Positions 35,373 through 44,501 of a stretch of 64,000 bases of DNA are shown piece after piece. Position numbers and translations under genes: made by a program. The notes under the pieces were generated by a model, which was given only the letters and a program-made list of their open reading frames with translations, was not told where the DNA came from and did no database searches. The DNA is from Pyxidicoccus trucidator. GTDB taxonomy: Bacteria; Myxococcota; Myxococcia; Myxococcales; Myxococcaceae. Within the stretch, counting starts at the first letter, position 1; the number at the start of each line of letters is the position of its first letter. The stretch covers positions 310,001 to 374,000 of the forward strand of contig NZ_JAAIXZ010000003.1 in the NCBI RefSeq assembly GCF_010894435.1, in the 5' to 3' direction.

Positions 35373-38069
35373 CTACTGCCCGAAGATGCCGCGCAGGCGC
35401 TTCTTGGCCTCGTCCTCGGCCTTCTTCTTCGCCTCGGCCTCCAGGCGGGCCTTCTCCGCGGCGGCCTTGGCCTCCAGCTCCTTGCGCTTCGCCTCGGCCT
35501 CGGCGCGGGCCTTCTCCTCCCCGCCCTCGATGACGGACTGCACCTGCTTGCCGCCAATCAGGCTGCCCGCCAGCGACGAGGCCGCCAGCTTCGCAATCGT
35601 CGTCACGGCCGGCTTCACGTCCACGCCCGTCACCTCGGGCTTCCACGCCTTGCCCGTCAGCTTCATGCCCACGGGGATGGCCTCGGGCGGCGTCACCTTC
35701 CCGAGCGTCAGCGTCTTCACCGTGGACGGCGTCAGGGACACTCCGCCCGTCAGGTCCAGCGTGCCGTCCAGGCGGATGCCGCCGTCGAAGCTCAGCGCCG
35801 CCTCGGGCCGGGTCCAGGAGATGGGCCGCTTGAGCTGCGCCACGCCATTCTTGATTTCCACGCCGAAGGGCAGGTTCTCGCCGAGCGACGTCCCCGTCCC
35901 GCTCTTGAGGCCCTTGGCCGCGAAGGGCAGCGCCTTGGCGAGCGGCTCGGACACGGACGCCACCAGGTCCGTGCCCAGCAGCGTGCCGCCCAGGATGTTG
36001 CCGTTGATGGCGCCGAGCAGCGTCTGCTGGAGCTGGTCCGGCGTGTAGCCCACGCCCTTGACGTCCACGTTTCCGTTGAACGTGCCCGTCATCACCTTCT
36101 GCGGCGTGAACTTGGTCAGCGCCTGCGCCATCTCCACGCCTTCCACCTTCACCTTCGCGTCGAAGGGGCGCTTCTCCGGCAGCGGGCCCAGGCGCACCGT
36201 GGTGCCGTCCGCGGACACCTTGCCGCCGTAGAGGCCGGAGGAGAACTTCTCCACGGTGATGAGGTCGTCCGTCATCTTCACCACGCCCGTCACGTTGCTC
36301 AAATCCATCTGGGTGTAGCGCAGGGCCGCAATCGCGAAGCGGATGTCGCCGCGGAAGCCGTTGAAGCGCGTCGGGTCATCCGGCGGCGGAGGCACCGGCG
36401 CGCCGCCCGTGCGAGCCGTCACCTCCTCCTCGCTCATCAGCAGCGCGTCGGCGTTGAGCCGCTGGCTCTTCAGGTCCACGGCGAAGGTGGTCGTCTGCTT
36501 CTTGCCCTGGCCGGCCAGCGCGAAGGAGGCGCTGCCCGACACCGTGTCCTCCAGCAGGGCCGCGGAGAGCTTTGGGACGTCCACCTTCATGCCGGTGCCG
36601 CTCTTGTCGGGCGCGTACGTGCCGGCGGCGCTCACCTGCATGCGCTGACCGGGGGCCTTGGCCACGAGCAGGCCGGGGCGCAGGTCCACGCCGTCCAGGT
36701 TGGCATCGGCGCTGAAGCGCAGCGCGCCGCCGCTGGCCGCCGCGCCGGTGAGCCGCGCGGTGAGCTTCATGGGCGAGCCCGCGTCCTTGGCGAGCTGGTC
36801 CGGCACGCGCAGCCGCACGGGCGTCAGGTCCACGTCGATGTTGATGGCCTGGGCGTCCTGCGTGCCGCTGCCGCGCACCGCGAGGCCGATGGGGCCGGCA
36901 ATCATGCCCTTGAGTTGCTTGCGCAGCGGCGGGTAGTACTCGGCGATGGCGGCCGGGTCGAGGTTCTTCCCCAGCAGCTCGAAGCCCTCCACCGAGGGCT
37001 TCTCGGTGAGCAGGCCCTTCACGCGGCCCTTGCCGGAGATGCTCGCCGGGCCGAGGTCCAGGTTGAGCTTGTCGAGCGCGAGGTCACCGACGGCCACGTC
37101 GCCCGTCACGTCCGTGTCGAGCACCACGTCGAGCGCCTTGCCGCCCTCGGCGCCGGCGAAGCGCAGGCCGAGCGCCTTGATGGTGCCGACCAGTCGCGTG
37201 GGGCCCGAGCCGCCGGGCACCGCGCCGCCGAGGTCCGCCTGCCAGTCCGCGTCCACCGTGCCGGCCTGGAGGCCCACGTCCGGAGGGAGGAAGGGGCCCA
37301 GGGGGGCGAGGTCGATGCGCTCGGCCTTGAGCGTCACGCGCTCGGGCCTGGGCACCAGGGTGGGAGGCAGGGGCGCGGCGTTGAGAGTGATTTTGAGGTT
37401 CTGCTTGTCGGCGAGCACGGCGGCGGCCAGGTCGACGACGAGCGGCTTGCCGACGCGCAAGTCCTTCACCTCGATGTCCAGGTCCTTCACGGCCAGCTCG
37501 CGGGCCTGGGTGCCAGCGGAGCGGTCCACGAAGCGGATGGTGCCGTCGGTGAGGGCGGCGCGCTCGACGTGGACGCCGGAGAGGTCCGTGGGGGGCTGCT
37601 CCTCCTCGGGCTGCTCCTCTTCCTTGGGGGCCTGCTCCTCCAGGCGCTTCATGAGGCGCTGGACGTTGGTGGTGCCGTCGGGGAAGCGGACGACGTTGAC
37701 GGTGAGGCCGGACACCTCGGCGTTCTTCACCTGGATGTCCTTGCCGCGTGAGGACAGCAGGGGGCCGGCGGCGACGCGGACGTCGAGCGAGGCCAGCTGC
37801 GCGAGGGGGAGCTCCTCGCCCTCGGCGGGGCCGACGGTGACGTTCTCCACCTCGGCGCCGATGGTGGGGAAGAGCCGGGTGGAGATGTCGCCAATCTGGA
37901 TGGGGCGGCCGAGCTTCTGCGAGTACGTGGCCGCCTGGTCCTGGGCCGTCTTCAGCAGGATGGCGTCGAGCCGCCAGAGCACGACGGCGACGATGATGAC
38001 GAGGAGCGCGAGGACGCCACCGAGTACGTAGGGCCAGCGGCGCTTCTTCTTCACGACGGTGTTGGACAT
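35373..38069 (-). CDS. AsmA-family envelope protein
   Basis: The 898-residue protein has one N-terminal membrane helix (about 13-33, after a KKKRR stop-transfer) and a long periplasmic part. The front is an AsmA domain ('LGRPIQIGDISTRLFPTIGAEVENVTVG') and about residues 590-800 form the AsmA C-terminal domain. The last ~50 residues are a charged coiled coil (repeats of 'EAEAKRKELEAKAAAE'). AsmA-like proteins resemble lipid-transfer bridges and affect outer-membrane assembly; the cargo here is unknown. GGAGGAGG precedes the ATG. It appears monocistronic. Confidence 0.88.
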   Translation of the reverse strand: MSNTVVKKKRRWPYVLGGVLALLVIIVAVVLWRLDAILLKTAQDQAATYSQKLGRPIQIGDISTRLFPTIGAEVENVTVGPAEGEELPLAQLASLDVRVAAGPLLSSRGKDIQVKNAEVSGLTVNVVRFPDGTTNVQRLMKRLEEQAPKEEEQPEEEQPPTDLSGVHVERAALTDGTIRFVDRSAGTQARELAVKDLDIEVKDLRVGKPLVVDLAAAVLADKQNLKITLNAAPLPPTLVPRPERVTLKAERIDLAPLGPFLPPDVGLQAGTVDADWQADLGGAVPGGSGPTRLVGTIKALGLRFAGAEGGKALDVVLDTDVTGDVAVGDLALDKLNLDLGPASISGKGRVKGLLTEKPSVEGFELLGKNLDPAAIAEYYPPLRKQLKGMIAGPIGLAVRGSGTQDAQAINIDVDLTPVRLRVPDQLAKDAGSPMKLTARLTGAAASGGALRFSADANLDGVDLRPGLLVAKAPGQRMQVSAAGTYAPDKSGTGMKVDVPKLSAALLEDTVSGSASFALAGQGKKQTTTFAVDLKSQRLNADALLMSEEEVTARTGGAPVPPPPDDPTRFNGFRGDIRFAIAALRYTQMDLSNVTGVVKMTDDLITVEKFSSGLYGGKVSADGTTVRLGPLPEKRPFDAKVKVEGVEMAQALTKFTPQKVMTGTFNGNVDVKGVGYTPDQLQQTLLGAINGNILGGTLLGTDLVASVSEPLAKALPFAAKGLKSGTGTSLGENLPFGVEIKNGVAQLKRPISWTRPEAALSFDGGIRLDGTLDLTGGVSLTPSTVKTLTLGKVTPPEAIPVGMKLTGKAWKPEVTGVDVKPAVTTIAKLAASSLAGSLIGGKQVQSVIEGGEEKARAEAEAKRKELEAKAAAEKARLEAEAKKKAEDEAKKRLRGIFGQ

Positions 38070-38398
38070 CGCTTGGTACCTCCTCCAGCGAGCAGGCCAC
38101 GGGCGTTGGCTCGGCGCGGGGCCCGGGGAGCAGGCGAACGCTTAGCCCAGCCTCGGTCCGCCCGCACGTCCCAGACGCATGGGGCCTTCCTGGGGACAGC
38201 AGAGAGACACTTTCACGGGGTAGGACGGCGCTGGCCCGGCGAAATGCACGGCGGCGTACATCCGGAGGACGCACGGCTGCCCCGGAAGCGGGGAAAACGG
38301 GGGCGCCAGCCGGCCCTCATGGCGCCCCCTGCCACCCGACAGTTTCCGGATTTGTACACGGAGGGGGCGGTTGGGAAGGGGGACGGTGTGGGTGGGGC
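38070..38398 (-). terminator. Intergenic stretch with a 10-bp hairpin (terminator of the next lipoprotein gene)
   Basis: GGGGGCGCCA (38299-38308) pairs with TGGCGCCCCC (38320-38329). On the minus strand the stem is followed by a short TTTT run, giving a fair intrinsic terminator about 70 bases after the lipoprotein stop. The rest presumably holds the AsmA promoter; no gene is seen. Confidence 0.5.
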
Positions 38399-39022
38399 CT
38401 ACTGTCCAGGCGGCTCGGCGGGTTCCTGGATGACCTTGAGGATGCCGCTGTCTGGCGCGTCCAAGGTCGTCACCTCGGGAACGACGCCCGGCTCCGCGAT
38501 GACGGTCACCACCCCACCATCCGGTGTCTTCAGGCGCCAGATGGCATCGTCCTCGTCGATGCCATCCACGACACGCCGGAGGATGCGGCCGTCCTTGCCG
38601 ATGGCGTACTTCGCACCCGAGTCCATCGCCGGAAACCCTTGGCCGCAGTACGCAGGGTCTTCCTCGATATAGACGAAAACGACGTCTGCCTGGCGGATGA
38701 AGCGGTAGGTATGTGCCTCCCGCCTGTTCCTGCACGTGGTGGCGGGAAGTCCCGGTGGGAAGAGGTCATCGGCCGCAATCGTCAGGGCGCGCAGGACTTC
38801 TCCATCCAGGTCAAAGGCCTGCCCGGGGCTTCCCACCTTGAGGGGTTCACCCGCGGCGGTCAGCGGAAAGGTGACGGACCTGTCGTTCACCACCGGGGAC
38901 GAGAGCGGCTCCGGACGTCGCGCGCAGCCCGAGAGAAACAAGGCGAGCGCCAGCGCCCGCTTCCCTGGCGCGCTGAAGCGACCTCGTAACGGATTCCTGG
39001 GGGAGCTCGTTTCAGGGCGCAT
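38399..39022 (-). CDS. Small lipoprotein of unknown function
   Basis: The 207-residue product has a long basic N-terminal region, a hydrophobic stretch and a lipobox LSGC near residue 34. The mature part has two cysteines ('TTCRNR', 'AYCGQG') that may pair, and a beta-rich C-terminus with 'IGKDGRILRRVVDG'. No family is recognised. It is divergent from the DUF2381 gene, whose upstream region it shares. Confidence 0.65.
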   Translation of the reverse strand: MRPETSSPRNPLRGRFSAPGKRALALALFLSGCARRPEPLSSPVVNDRSVTFPLTAAGEPLKVGSPGQAFDLDGEVLRALTIAADDLFPPGLPATTCRNRREAHTYRFIRQADVVFVYIEEDPAYCGQGFPAMDSGAKYAIGKDGRILRRVVDGIDEDDAIWRLKTPDGGVVTVIAEPGVVPEVTTLDAPDSGILKVIQEPAEPPGQ

Positions 39023-39110
39023 CAAGCCGGTAGGTCCTCTCGTAGAGGATTTGATGACGGGAGCTCCCAGGTATGGACGCACGGGCACACCCTGGTAGGT
39101 TACCCGCGTC

Positions 39111-40019
39111 ATGCTGCAATCTCTAGCTGGCTGGTCCCTCCTGCTCCTGGTCCTCCTGGCGTCCTCGGCGCAGGCGCAGGACCGCAAGTCCATCATCCGC
39201 AATGTCCTCCTGCCGGATGCGCCGGAGGAGGTTGCGAACCCCGTGCACGTTGCAGGCGGCATCGCTTCCGTCCTGCGGTTCGAGCAGCCGGTCGACCCGG
39301 AGAAGACGCGGCTCCTGGGGTGGGAAGGCCGCTTCGAGCCGCTAGTGGCCCAGGGCAGGTCCGTGCTGCTGGTCCCGCTCCATGACCTCACGGCGGAGGA
39401 CCGTTTCCTGCTGCTGGTGACGCTGAAGGACGGCACGCAGTTGCCATTCACGGTGACGGCACTGGCCAAGCAGGTGGACCACCAGGTGAACGTGGCCCCC
39501 GACGATGGTGCCCTCGCGTCCGTGCGGGCCCAACTCTCCGATGCGCTCTTGAGGGAGCAACACCACAAGCTGGATGCCGAGCGTTACCGCCAGGAGAAGA
39601 ACTCGGTGGACCACTCCCTCGCCGCGCTCCTGGTCAGCGGGGCCTCGGGACAGACACCCTTCAGACGGAGGCAGAAGCAACGGCTCGATTGTGATGGGGC
39701 GGAGGTGGAGGTGGGGTGGTTCGAGGGGAAGGGGAAGGCTGCCGTGGTGTTCAACGTCCGCAACCGGGACTCGCGGAAGCCGTGGAGGTTGGGGACGGCC
39801 CGGTTGTCGACGGCGGAGACGCGGGAGGCCAGGCCCTTCGCGCTGCGCATGGACCAGGAGGAGATTGCGCCGGGCGCTTCGGGAGCCTTCGCGATTGTCG
39901 CGGACAAGCGCGCCTTCGAGTCGAAGCAGGGCATCCAGCAGCTCGTCCTGGAGTTCTTCCGGCCCGACGGGGTGGGGCAGTTCCAGGTCGTCCTGGATCA
40001 GCGGTACGCGCGCGAGTAG
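39111..40019 (+). CDS. DUF2381 (TIGR02268-like) myxobacterial secreted protein
   Basis: A signal peptide (residues 1-23, ending A-Q-A-Q) is followed by a beta-rich domain with 'EVANPVHVAGGIASVLRFEQPV' split into the family's usual features, a helical middle and a C-terminal beta-domain ('EIAPGASGAFAIVADK', 'FRPDGVGQFQVVL'). This matches a paralogous family largely restricted to Myxococcales, often found beside serine/threonine kinase genes. Its function is unknown. The next gene, a lipoprotein, starts ten bases downstream, so the two are one unit. Confidence 0.82.
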   Translation: MLQSLAGWSLLLLVLLASSAQAQDRKSIIRNVLLPDAPEEVANPVHVAGGIASVLRFEQPVDPEKTRLLGWEGRFEPLVAQGRSVLLVPLHDLTAEDRFLLLVTLKDGTQLPFTVTALAKQVDHQVNVAPDDGALASVRAQLSDALLREQHHKLDAERYRQEKNSVDHSLAALLVSGASGQTPFRRRQKQRLDCDGAEVEVGWFEGKGKAAVVFNVRNRDSRKPWRLGTARLSTAETREARPFALRMDQEEIAPGASGAFAIVADKRAFESKQGIQQLVLEFFRPDGVGQFQVVLDQRYARE

Positions 40020-40029
40020 ATCCACCGAA

Positions 40030-40512
40030 ATGGACCCGTCCCGAGTGCTCCGTGTCTCCTGCATCGTCCTGCTCTGCGCGTCCTCTGGCTGTACGGCTGC
40101 CCTCGGCTCCGTGTCGCTGCGTGCGGACGGGACTCCCGCACCAGAGGAGTGCTCGAAAGAGGCGCTCAGGACGATGCGCATCCTCCGGATGAAGGTGGGG
40201 GATGCGGCGGACGTCGAGCTCGATGCCAACCAGATAGACCAGCGGACCATCACACTGCATGACGGGCCCGTGGAGAGCTACCTGGACGGGCCGCTGGGAA
40301 TGCTCGAAAGCGGAACGCGGCTGTATGGTCAGGTCTGGACGGGCGGGCGGCAGATTGTCGTCCGGTACTACGAGGCGCATCCGGTGGATGGTGATGCCGT
40401 GCCCATCTGCGCGGTCGTCCGGGATGCGCGGAAGAAGGCCGAGGTCCATCCTGGCTACGTGGTCCTCGACTTCTCCGGCGCCTCGGTGTTCGTCGTGAAC
40501 TCCTTCCGGTAG
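40030..40512 (+). CDS. Lipoprotein cotranscribed with DUF2381
   Basis: The 160-residue product has a signal sequence and lipobox SSGC (Cys21) and a small beta-rich mature domain ('TITLHDGPVESYLDGPL', 'SGTRLYGQVWTGGRQIVVRYY'). Its position ten bases after the DUF2381 gene and the shared secretion suggest joint action. DUF2381 genes elsewhere are followed by kinases, but no kinase is present here. Confidence 0.75.
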   Translation: MDPSRVLRVSCIVLLCASSGCTAALGSVSLRADGTPAPEECSKEALRTMRILRMKVGDAADVELDANQIDQRTITLHDGPVESYLDGPLGMLESGTRLYGQVWTGGRQIVVRYYEAHPVDGDAVPICAVVRDARKKAEVHPGYVVLDFSGASVFVVNSFR

Positions 40513-40564
40513 ACGCTGGCTCTCTGGGGGGCTTGAGCGTATCGCAGCTACTCCGGGGACTGCA

Positions 40565-40981
40565 TCAGGGACGCTTACGCGGGGACTTCGGCGAGGCCAC
40601 CCGCTTCTTCGCACGTGGCTTCGACGTAGCGGAGGGTCTTGCCTGCTTCTTCACGCGTCCGCTGGAGGTCGCGGTAGGGGTCTTTGCCCGCGGAGGCTTC
40701 GCTCCGGGTTCCACTTCATCGAACTCGTAGAAGCGCCTGCGGACGAAGTACATCGCGTTCATCAGCGCGTCCACGGGCCCGACGCCGAAACTGTAGTCGA
40801 TGCCTTTGGTGACGTGCTCGAAGGAGAGCGGGCAGTACCAGGTCTCCCCGTCGGGTGCGAGAGCGGGTCGGCCAATGATGATGCGGGAGGTCCGTCGGGT
40901 CCCGTCCTCGATCATGTAGTGCCAGTAGTCTTCAGCGATAGGGTCCTCGATGGAGGAGAGCCTGGGGCGCCAGTCCTTCAT
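40565..40981 (-). CDS. Small cytoplasmic protein with Lys/Pro-rich tail (DUF6968-like)
   Basis: The 138-residue product has a ~90-residue globular N-terminal part with 'IIIGRPALAPDGETWYCPL' and 'GVGPVDALMNAMYFVRRRF', which resembles small domains found beside toxin or lipoprotein genes. A basic tail rich in Lys, Arg, Pro, Ser and Thr follows. The start overlaps the stop of the Cys-rich lipoprotein upstream (ATGA), so they are translationally coupled. It could be an immunity protein, but that is a guess from gene order. Confidence 0.6.
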   Translation of the reverse strand: MKDWRPRLSSIEDPIAEDYWHYMIEDGTRRTSRIIIGRPALAPDGETWYCPLSFEHVTKGIDYSFGVGPVDALMNAMYFVRRRFYEFDEVEPGAKPPRAKTPTATSSGRVKKQARPSATSKPRAKKRVASPKSPRKRP

Positions 40982-41418
40982 GGTTCATCCTCCTGACCGC
41001 AGTCGTTGGAATCGTCGCATTCGTAGATGGCGCGACACATGCTCTGGCATGCGGCCTTGGAGCCCCTTGTCGCCCCCCAGCACAGGGCCTTCCTCCTGGG
41101 ATCCCTGAGACGCCTGCAGAAGGCCGCGAGCACTTCGCCGCCAGCCTCACAAGCTGCCAGACAGGTCTGCTTGTTCGCTGGCGATTCGGTGTCCTGCTCG
41201 GGCTCGTGCTGGGGTGGATCTTCCGCGGGAGGGCACCCTTCAGGGTTCAGTGCGCAGAAGCTTCCTGGCCCGCGCGGATGGCCATCCCGAAAGACGCGTT
41301 CTCGGCTGGGAGACGCTGTCGAGCATGCCAGGAACAAGCAGCATGCGGAGAGACCCCAGCTGCGATGAACCGACCGCCATGAGAGTGAGAACACAGCGAG
41401 TGGCCGGAAGCACCGCAT
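40978..41418 (-). CDS. Cysteine-rich lipoprotein, possible effector
   Basis: The 146-residue product has a basic N-terminus, a hydrophobic stretch and a lipobox LFLAC near residue 32. The mature part is Pro/Glu-rich and then carries about nine cysteines in a compact C-terminal domain ('CLAACEAGGE', 'AFCRRL', 'ALCWGA', 'CQSMCRAIYECDD'). AGGAGG lies seven bases before the ATG. A secreted Cys-rich lipoprotein coupled to a small cytoplasmic partner recalls myxobacterial lipoprotein toxin/immunity pairs, but I cannot confirm the family. Confidence 0.6.
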   Translation of the reverse strand: MRCFRPLAVFSLSWRSVHRSWGLSACCLFLACSTASPSRERVFRDGHPRGPGSFCALNPEGCPPAEDPPQHEPEQDTESPANKQTCLAACEAGGEVLAAFCRRLRDPRRKALCWGATRGSKAACQSMCRAIYECDDSNDCGQEDEP

Positions 41419-41663
41419 CGTGGAACCTCCTGCAACCGGAGCAGCGCGTCGCTGCCCTCTCCTTCGCTTCGAAGCATCCGGAGGCTTTGGACCCGGGCTG
41501 GCACACTCCATCGCTCGAATCAGTGTAGCCAGCCCCGGGTCTCCTGCGCCGTTCACTTCGCGTGAGGTTTCCTGGGAGACATCCTCGTGGCCTGTGCACG
41601 GGCTGATGGAGCCGCGCTCGGCCAGAGAAGTGCACTGCGCCCCGCGTGGTGGGGCTGGACTCG

Positions 41664-43142
41664 TCAGCGGAGGGCCTCGATGAAATGAGGGGCCAGCTCG
41701 GGGTCCTTCCGCATCAACTCCAGGTCCAGCCTGGACTTCCGGAGCTTCCCAAGCATGTGCGACAGCTCGAGAAGGCGCCCCTGTCTCACGAAGATGCGCG
41801 CCAGGCAAAGGTAGGTTCGGAGAGGGCGCTCCATGCACTTCATGGCCCGGCGGCAGCGCTGCTCAGCGGCGCTGAAATTCCCCTCTGACAGGTCCAGCTC
41901 CGCGAGCCCAAGGTGTGAATGCGGGTCACCTCCGTAGCACTGGATGCTGCGCTGGTAGGTGTCGCGGGCCTGCTGCGGCTTGCCCGCCATGCGGTAGGCG
42001 TCCCCCAGGACTCTGAGCGGCCAGAATCCATGGGGCTGTGGGTCGAGAGCTGCGATGGCACCTTCGGGTTGGTTCAGAGCGAGATGCGCTTCCCCGAGCC
42101 CGGCCTGGATGAGCTCCCGCGCATCCGCCGGGAAGCGCTGCTGCTCGTTCAGTAATCGCAGTGCATTCTCGAAGTGGGGGACCGCAGCCGCGGGCTGCCC
42201 CAGGCGCACGAACGCAAGCCCCATATACCGGTGAACCGTACAGCGCTGCGCCCGGGTTGTGGGCTCGCATCGGGACTGCTCAAGGGCTGCCTGCCCCACC
42301 TCTACGAGCATCGCGTGTGCCCAGTGACTCCACAGCCGCTCGCAGTTCCTTGCCAGCACGTCGAGTGGCATGGCCTTCAACGCGAGCATCTGCCGGAGGT
42401 AGCTCTCGGCCTGCTGGCGCGCGGCGCTGGGACCTCCTTCGAAGTTGTCGGACTCGGAGTAGAGCCTGAACGCGGCCTCACACAGGGCGGAGGCGTCCGT
42501 GGGAGCTGGCTCGCGCCGTTCGCGGCGACGTTGCTCTCGCTCGCGCAGGGACTGCTGCTTCCTGTCAACCCAATGGCTGAAGAGGTCGATGATGTCCGCG
42601 CCAGAGCCGCACACGGGCTCGGTCGAGTTCAGCAGGTACAGCTGGCCTCCGAGCGGTCCATCAACGATGAGACCATACTCACTCAGGTCGTAGCAGGGCA
42701 TCAGCAGCATGCGTGAGCGGGCTTTGACAGAGGAGGCCTGCTCCTCATCGAGGAGGTCATCGAGCGCAGGGGGCGTACCGCCAGCTGGAATGACCGCAGG
42801 CCCCAGCCTGTCCTCGATGTGGCTCTCGTGGAGTCCTGATGCGGCCACGCTGGCGAGGTTCCACTCGGGAAATGGGCCCGCGTGGCCACCGTCGCCTAGC
42901 TCTAGCAGGAACTGCCGGAAGCTCTCTGGCAGGCGTGTGCCCAGCTCGCGCTCGACTGACTCCAAGGCCTCGATCGGGACGGAGGGATTCAAGCTGTAGG
43001 GGTCGAACGGCTCCTCGTATGCGAAGCCCTTCTCCTGGACGACCCTGACGTGCGGAACGGCAGCGGGGTCCCGGCGGGCGAACTCCCGAAGTGTCCCGAG
43101 TCGGTTCCGGAGCTGCGCCAGGCGCTCGGAGAGTGGAGTCAT
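41664..43142 (-). CDS. SMI1/KNR4-domain protein with C-terminal TPR repeats
   Basis: Residues about 50-195 form an SMI1/KNR4 (SUKH-like) domain: 'IEALESVERELGTRLPESFRQ' style opening, 'FLLELGDGGHAGPFPEW', then 'LLMPCYDLSEYGLIVDGP' and 'ADIIDLFSHWVDRK'. The rest (about 220-490) is a series of TPR-like helix pairs ('YMGLAFVRLGQPAAAVPHFENAL', shortened here to its idea, and 'AGLGEAHLALNQPEGAIAAL'). SUKH domains are widespread immunity proteins against polymorphic toxins. The TPR fusion suggests a scaffold. It lies upstream of the Cys-rich lipoprotein pair on the same strand with a ~245-base gap, so linkage is possible but unproved. Confidence 0.8.
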   Translation of the reverse strand: MTPLSERLAQLRNRLGTLREFARRDPAAVPHVRVVQEKGFAYEEPFDPYSLNPSVPIEALESVERELGTRLPESFRQFLLELGDGGHAGPFPEWNLASVAASGLHESHIEDRLGPAVIPAGGTPPALDDLLDEEQASSVKARSRMLLMPCYDLSEYGLIVDGPLGGQLYLLNSTEPVCGSGADIIDLFSHWVDRKQQSLREREQRRRERREPAPTDASALCEAAFRLYSESDNFEGGPSAARQQAESYLRQMLALKAMPLDVLARNCERLWSHWAHAMLVEVGQAALEQSRCEPTTRAQRCTVHRYMGLAFVRLGQPAAAVPHFENALRLLNEQQRFPADARELIQAGLGEAHLALNQPEGAIAALDPQPHGFWPLRVLGDAYRMAGKPQQARDTYQRSIQCYGGDPHSHLGLAELDLSEGNFSAAEQRCRRAMKCMERPLRTYLCLARIFVRQGRLLELSHMLGKLRKSRLDLELMRKDPELAPHFIEALR

Positions 43143-43479
43143 GCGGGCAGGCTACACCACGGCTTCCAGCAGGCTCCACCTGCATGACCTGTAGTGATTG
43201 GCCGGGTGGCCTATGTCATTGAATTTCCGCTCGATAGTCATTTCCGCCGCCTGAAGATGTGAATTGACTTTGGCCGGGTGTCTATCTTCATCCGCGAAGG
43301 CTCCCGAACCCGTCCAGGCGGCTGGCATCCCGCGGAGGGGGGGCCGGGATGGGCCCCGCCCCGGACACAGTGGAGGTGGCACGCATGGCGGGGTTCACTT
43401 CGTCCAACCAGGAAATGAACGTGTGTTCGTATCCCCGCTGTGCGTACGCTCTCCGTGCGTCACCGGGGGGACCACGTTC
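43143..43479. other. Divergent intergenic region, partly AT-rich
   Basis: This 337-base gap holds the promoters of two divergent genes. The part 43190-43290 is AT-richer than the surroundings and has GTCATT and TTTCCGC each twice and a TTGACT. No spacing gives a confident -35/-10 pair. No gene is seen. Confidence 0.35.
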
Positions 43480-44430
43480 ATGAGCCACAATCTTCAACGT
43501 CTCACGTCCTTCCTCACGGGAACGGCGATGTGGACTGAGCCGAGCTCGCGGCAGGCGCTGCACGAGTGGGTCGCCGAGACGCTGCCCACCGTGTCCATGG
43601 CGGGCGCCATCGCCAACGCGTGGCTGTGCCACCACATGGCCGGCCTCGACGAAGTCGTCCTCCTCGACATCGGCCCCGGCACTGGCCGGCAGGCGGTGGA
43701 CCTGGTGCGCCGGCTCGGCGCCCGTGAGGACCGGCCCCGCCGCCTCACCGTGGTGGCCGTGGAGCCGGACGCCGTGTGCCTCCGGAGCGCCGAGCACAAC
43801 CTGCTCGAGGCCGCGCAGGTGTACGGCCTCGAGGTCCACGTCATGGCCTTCCACGCGCTGGTGGAGGAGCTGGACCCCTCCTTCTGGGCCCTCGTCGCGT
43901 CACTGCGGGGGACGCTCCTCGTGCACTCGGCCTTCGCCCTGCACCTCGTCCGAGGGAAGTCCTCGGGCGAGGAGGCGCGGGACGCCGTGCTGCGCAGGCT
44001 GCGGATGCTGGAGCCCAAAGCCCTCGTGCTCGTCGAGCCCAGCTCGGACCACTCCGTGGCCGACGCGGACCAGCGCTTCCACAATGGCTGGCGTCACTAC
44101 GGCCGGCTGTCCCAGTTGGTGGACCGGCTCGCGCTGCCCCAGGAGCACACGGAAACCCTCAAGGCCTTCCTCGCCAGGGACCTCAGGGATTTGCTGTGCG
44201 ACTGCGCGGACCTCTCTTCGCTGCACCACGAGCAGGTGAGCGGCTGGTGGCGGCGGCTGGCGCGGGCGGGCTTCAGGCGGGACGACGTGCCTGACTCACT
44301 GGAGACGGGCTCGCACCCGTGGGTGCACCCCCTTCGCCAGCCGGGCTACGTGGGCCTGCAGTACGACGGGGAGACGCTGGTGGCCGTGCTGTGTGCGACT
44401 CCCGCCGCACGGGGCTCCCACTCCCCGTGA
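43480..44430 (+). CDS. Bacterial GRAS-family methyltransferase-like protein
   Basis: The 316-residue product resembles bacterial GRAS proteins, relatives of plant GRAS regulators with a SAM-binding Rossmann fold. The leucine-rich/VHIID-like region reads 'AGAIANAWLCHHMAGLDEVV' followed by 'LLDIGPGTGRQ', the nucleotide-binding glycine loop. Later 'VLVEPSSDHSVADADQRF' and 'HNGWRHYGRLSQLVDRL' correspond to the GRAS PFYRE-like block. It is probably a small-molecule methyltransferase. GGGGGG precedes the ATG. A CACGGGG/CCCCGTG hairpin at 44408-44429 overlaps the stop and may terminate the transcript. Confidence 0.72.
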   Translation: MSHNLQRLTSFLTGTAMWTEPSSRQALHEWVAETLPTVSMAGAIANAWLCHHMAGLDEVVLLDIGPGTGRQAVDLVRRLGAREDRPRRLTVVAVEPDAVCLRSAEHNLLEAAQVYGLEVHVMAFHALVEELDPSFWALVASLRGTLLVHSAFALHLVRGKSSGEEARDAVLRRLRMLEPKALVLVEPSSDHSVADADQRFHNGWRHYGRLSQLVDRLALPQEHTETLKAFLARDLRDLLCDCADLSSLHHEQVSGWWRRLARAGFRRDDVPDSLETGSHPWVHPLRQPGYVGLQYDGETLVAVLCATPAARGSHSP

Positions 44431-44501
44431 GGTGAGTCACGCACCCAGGCTGAAGGGTGGTGGACGTTGGCGCGCCCGAGCGCCGACACTGTGGGCCTCC
44501 C

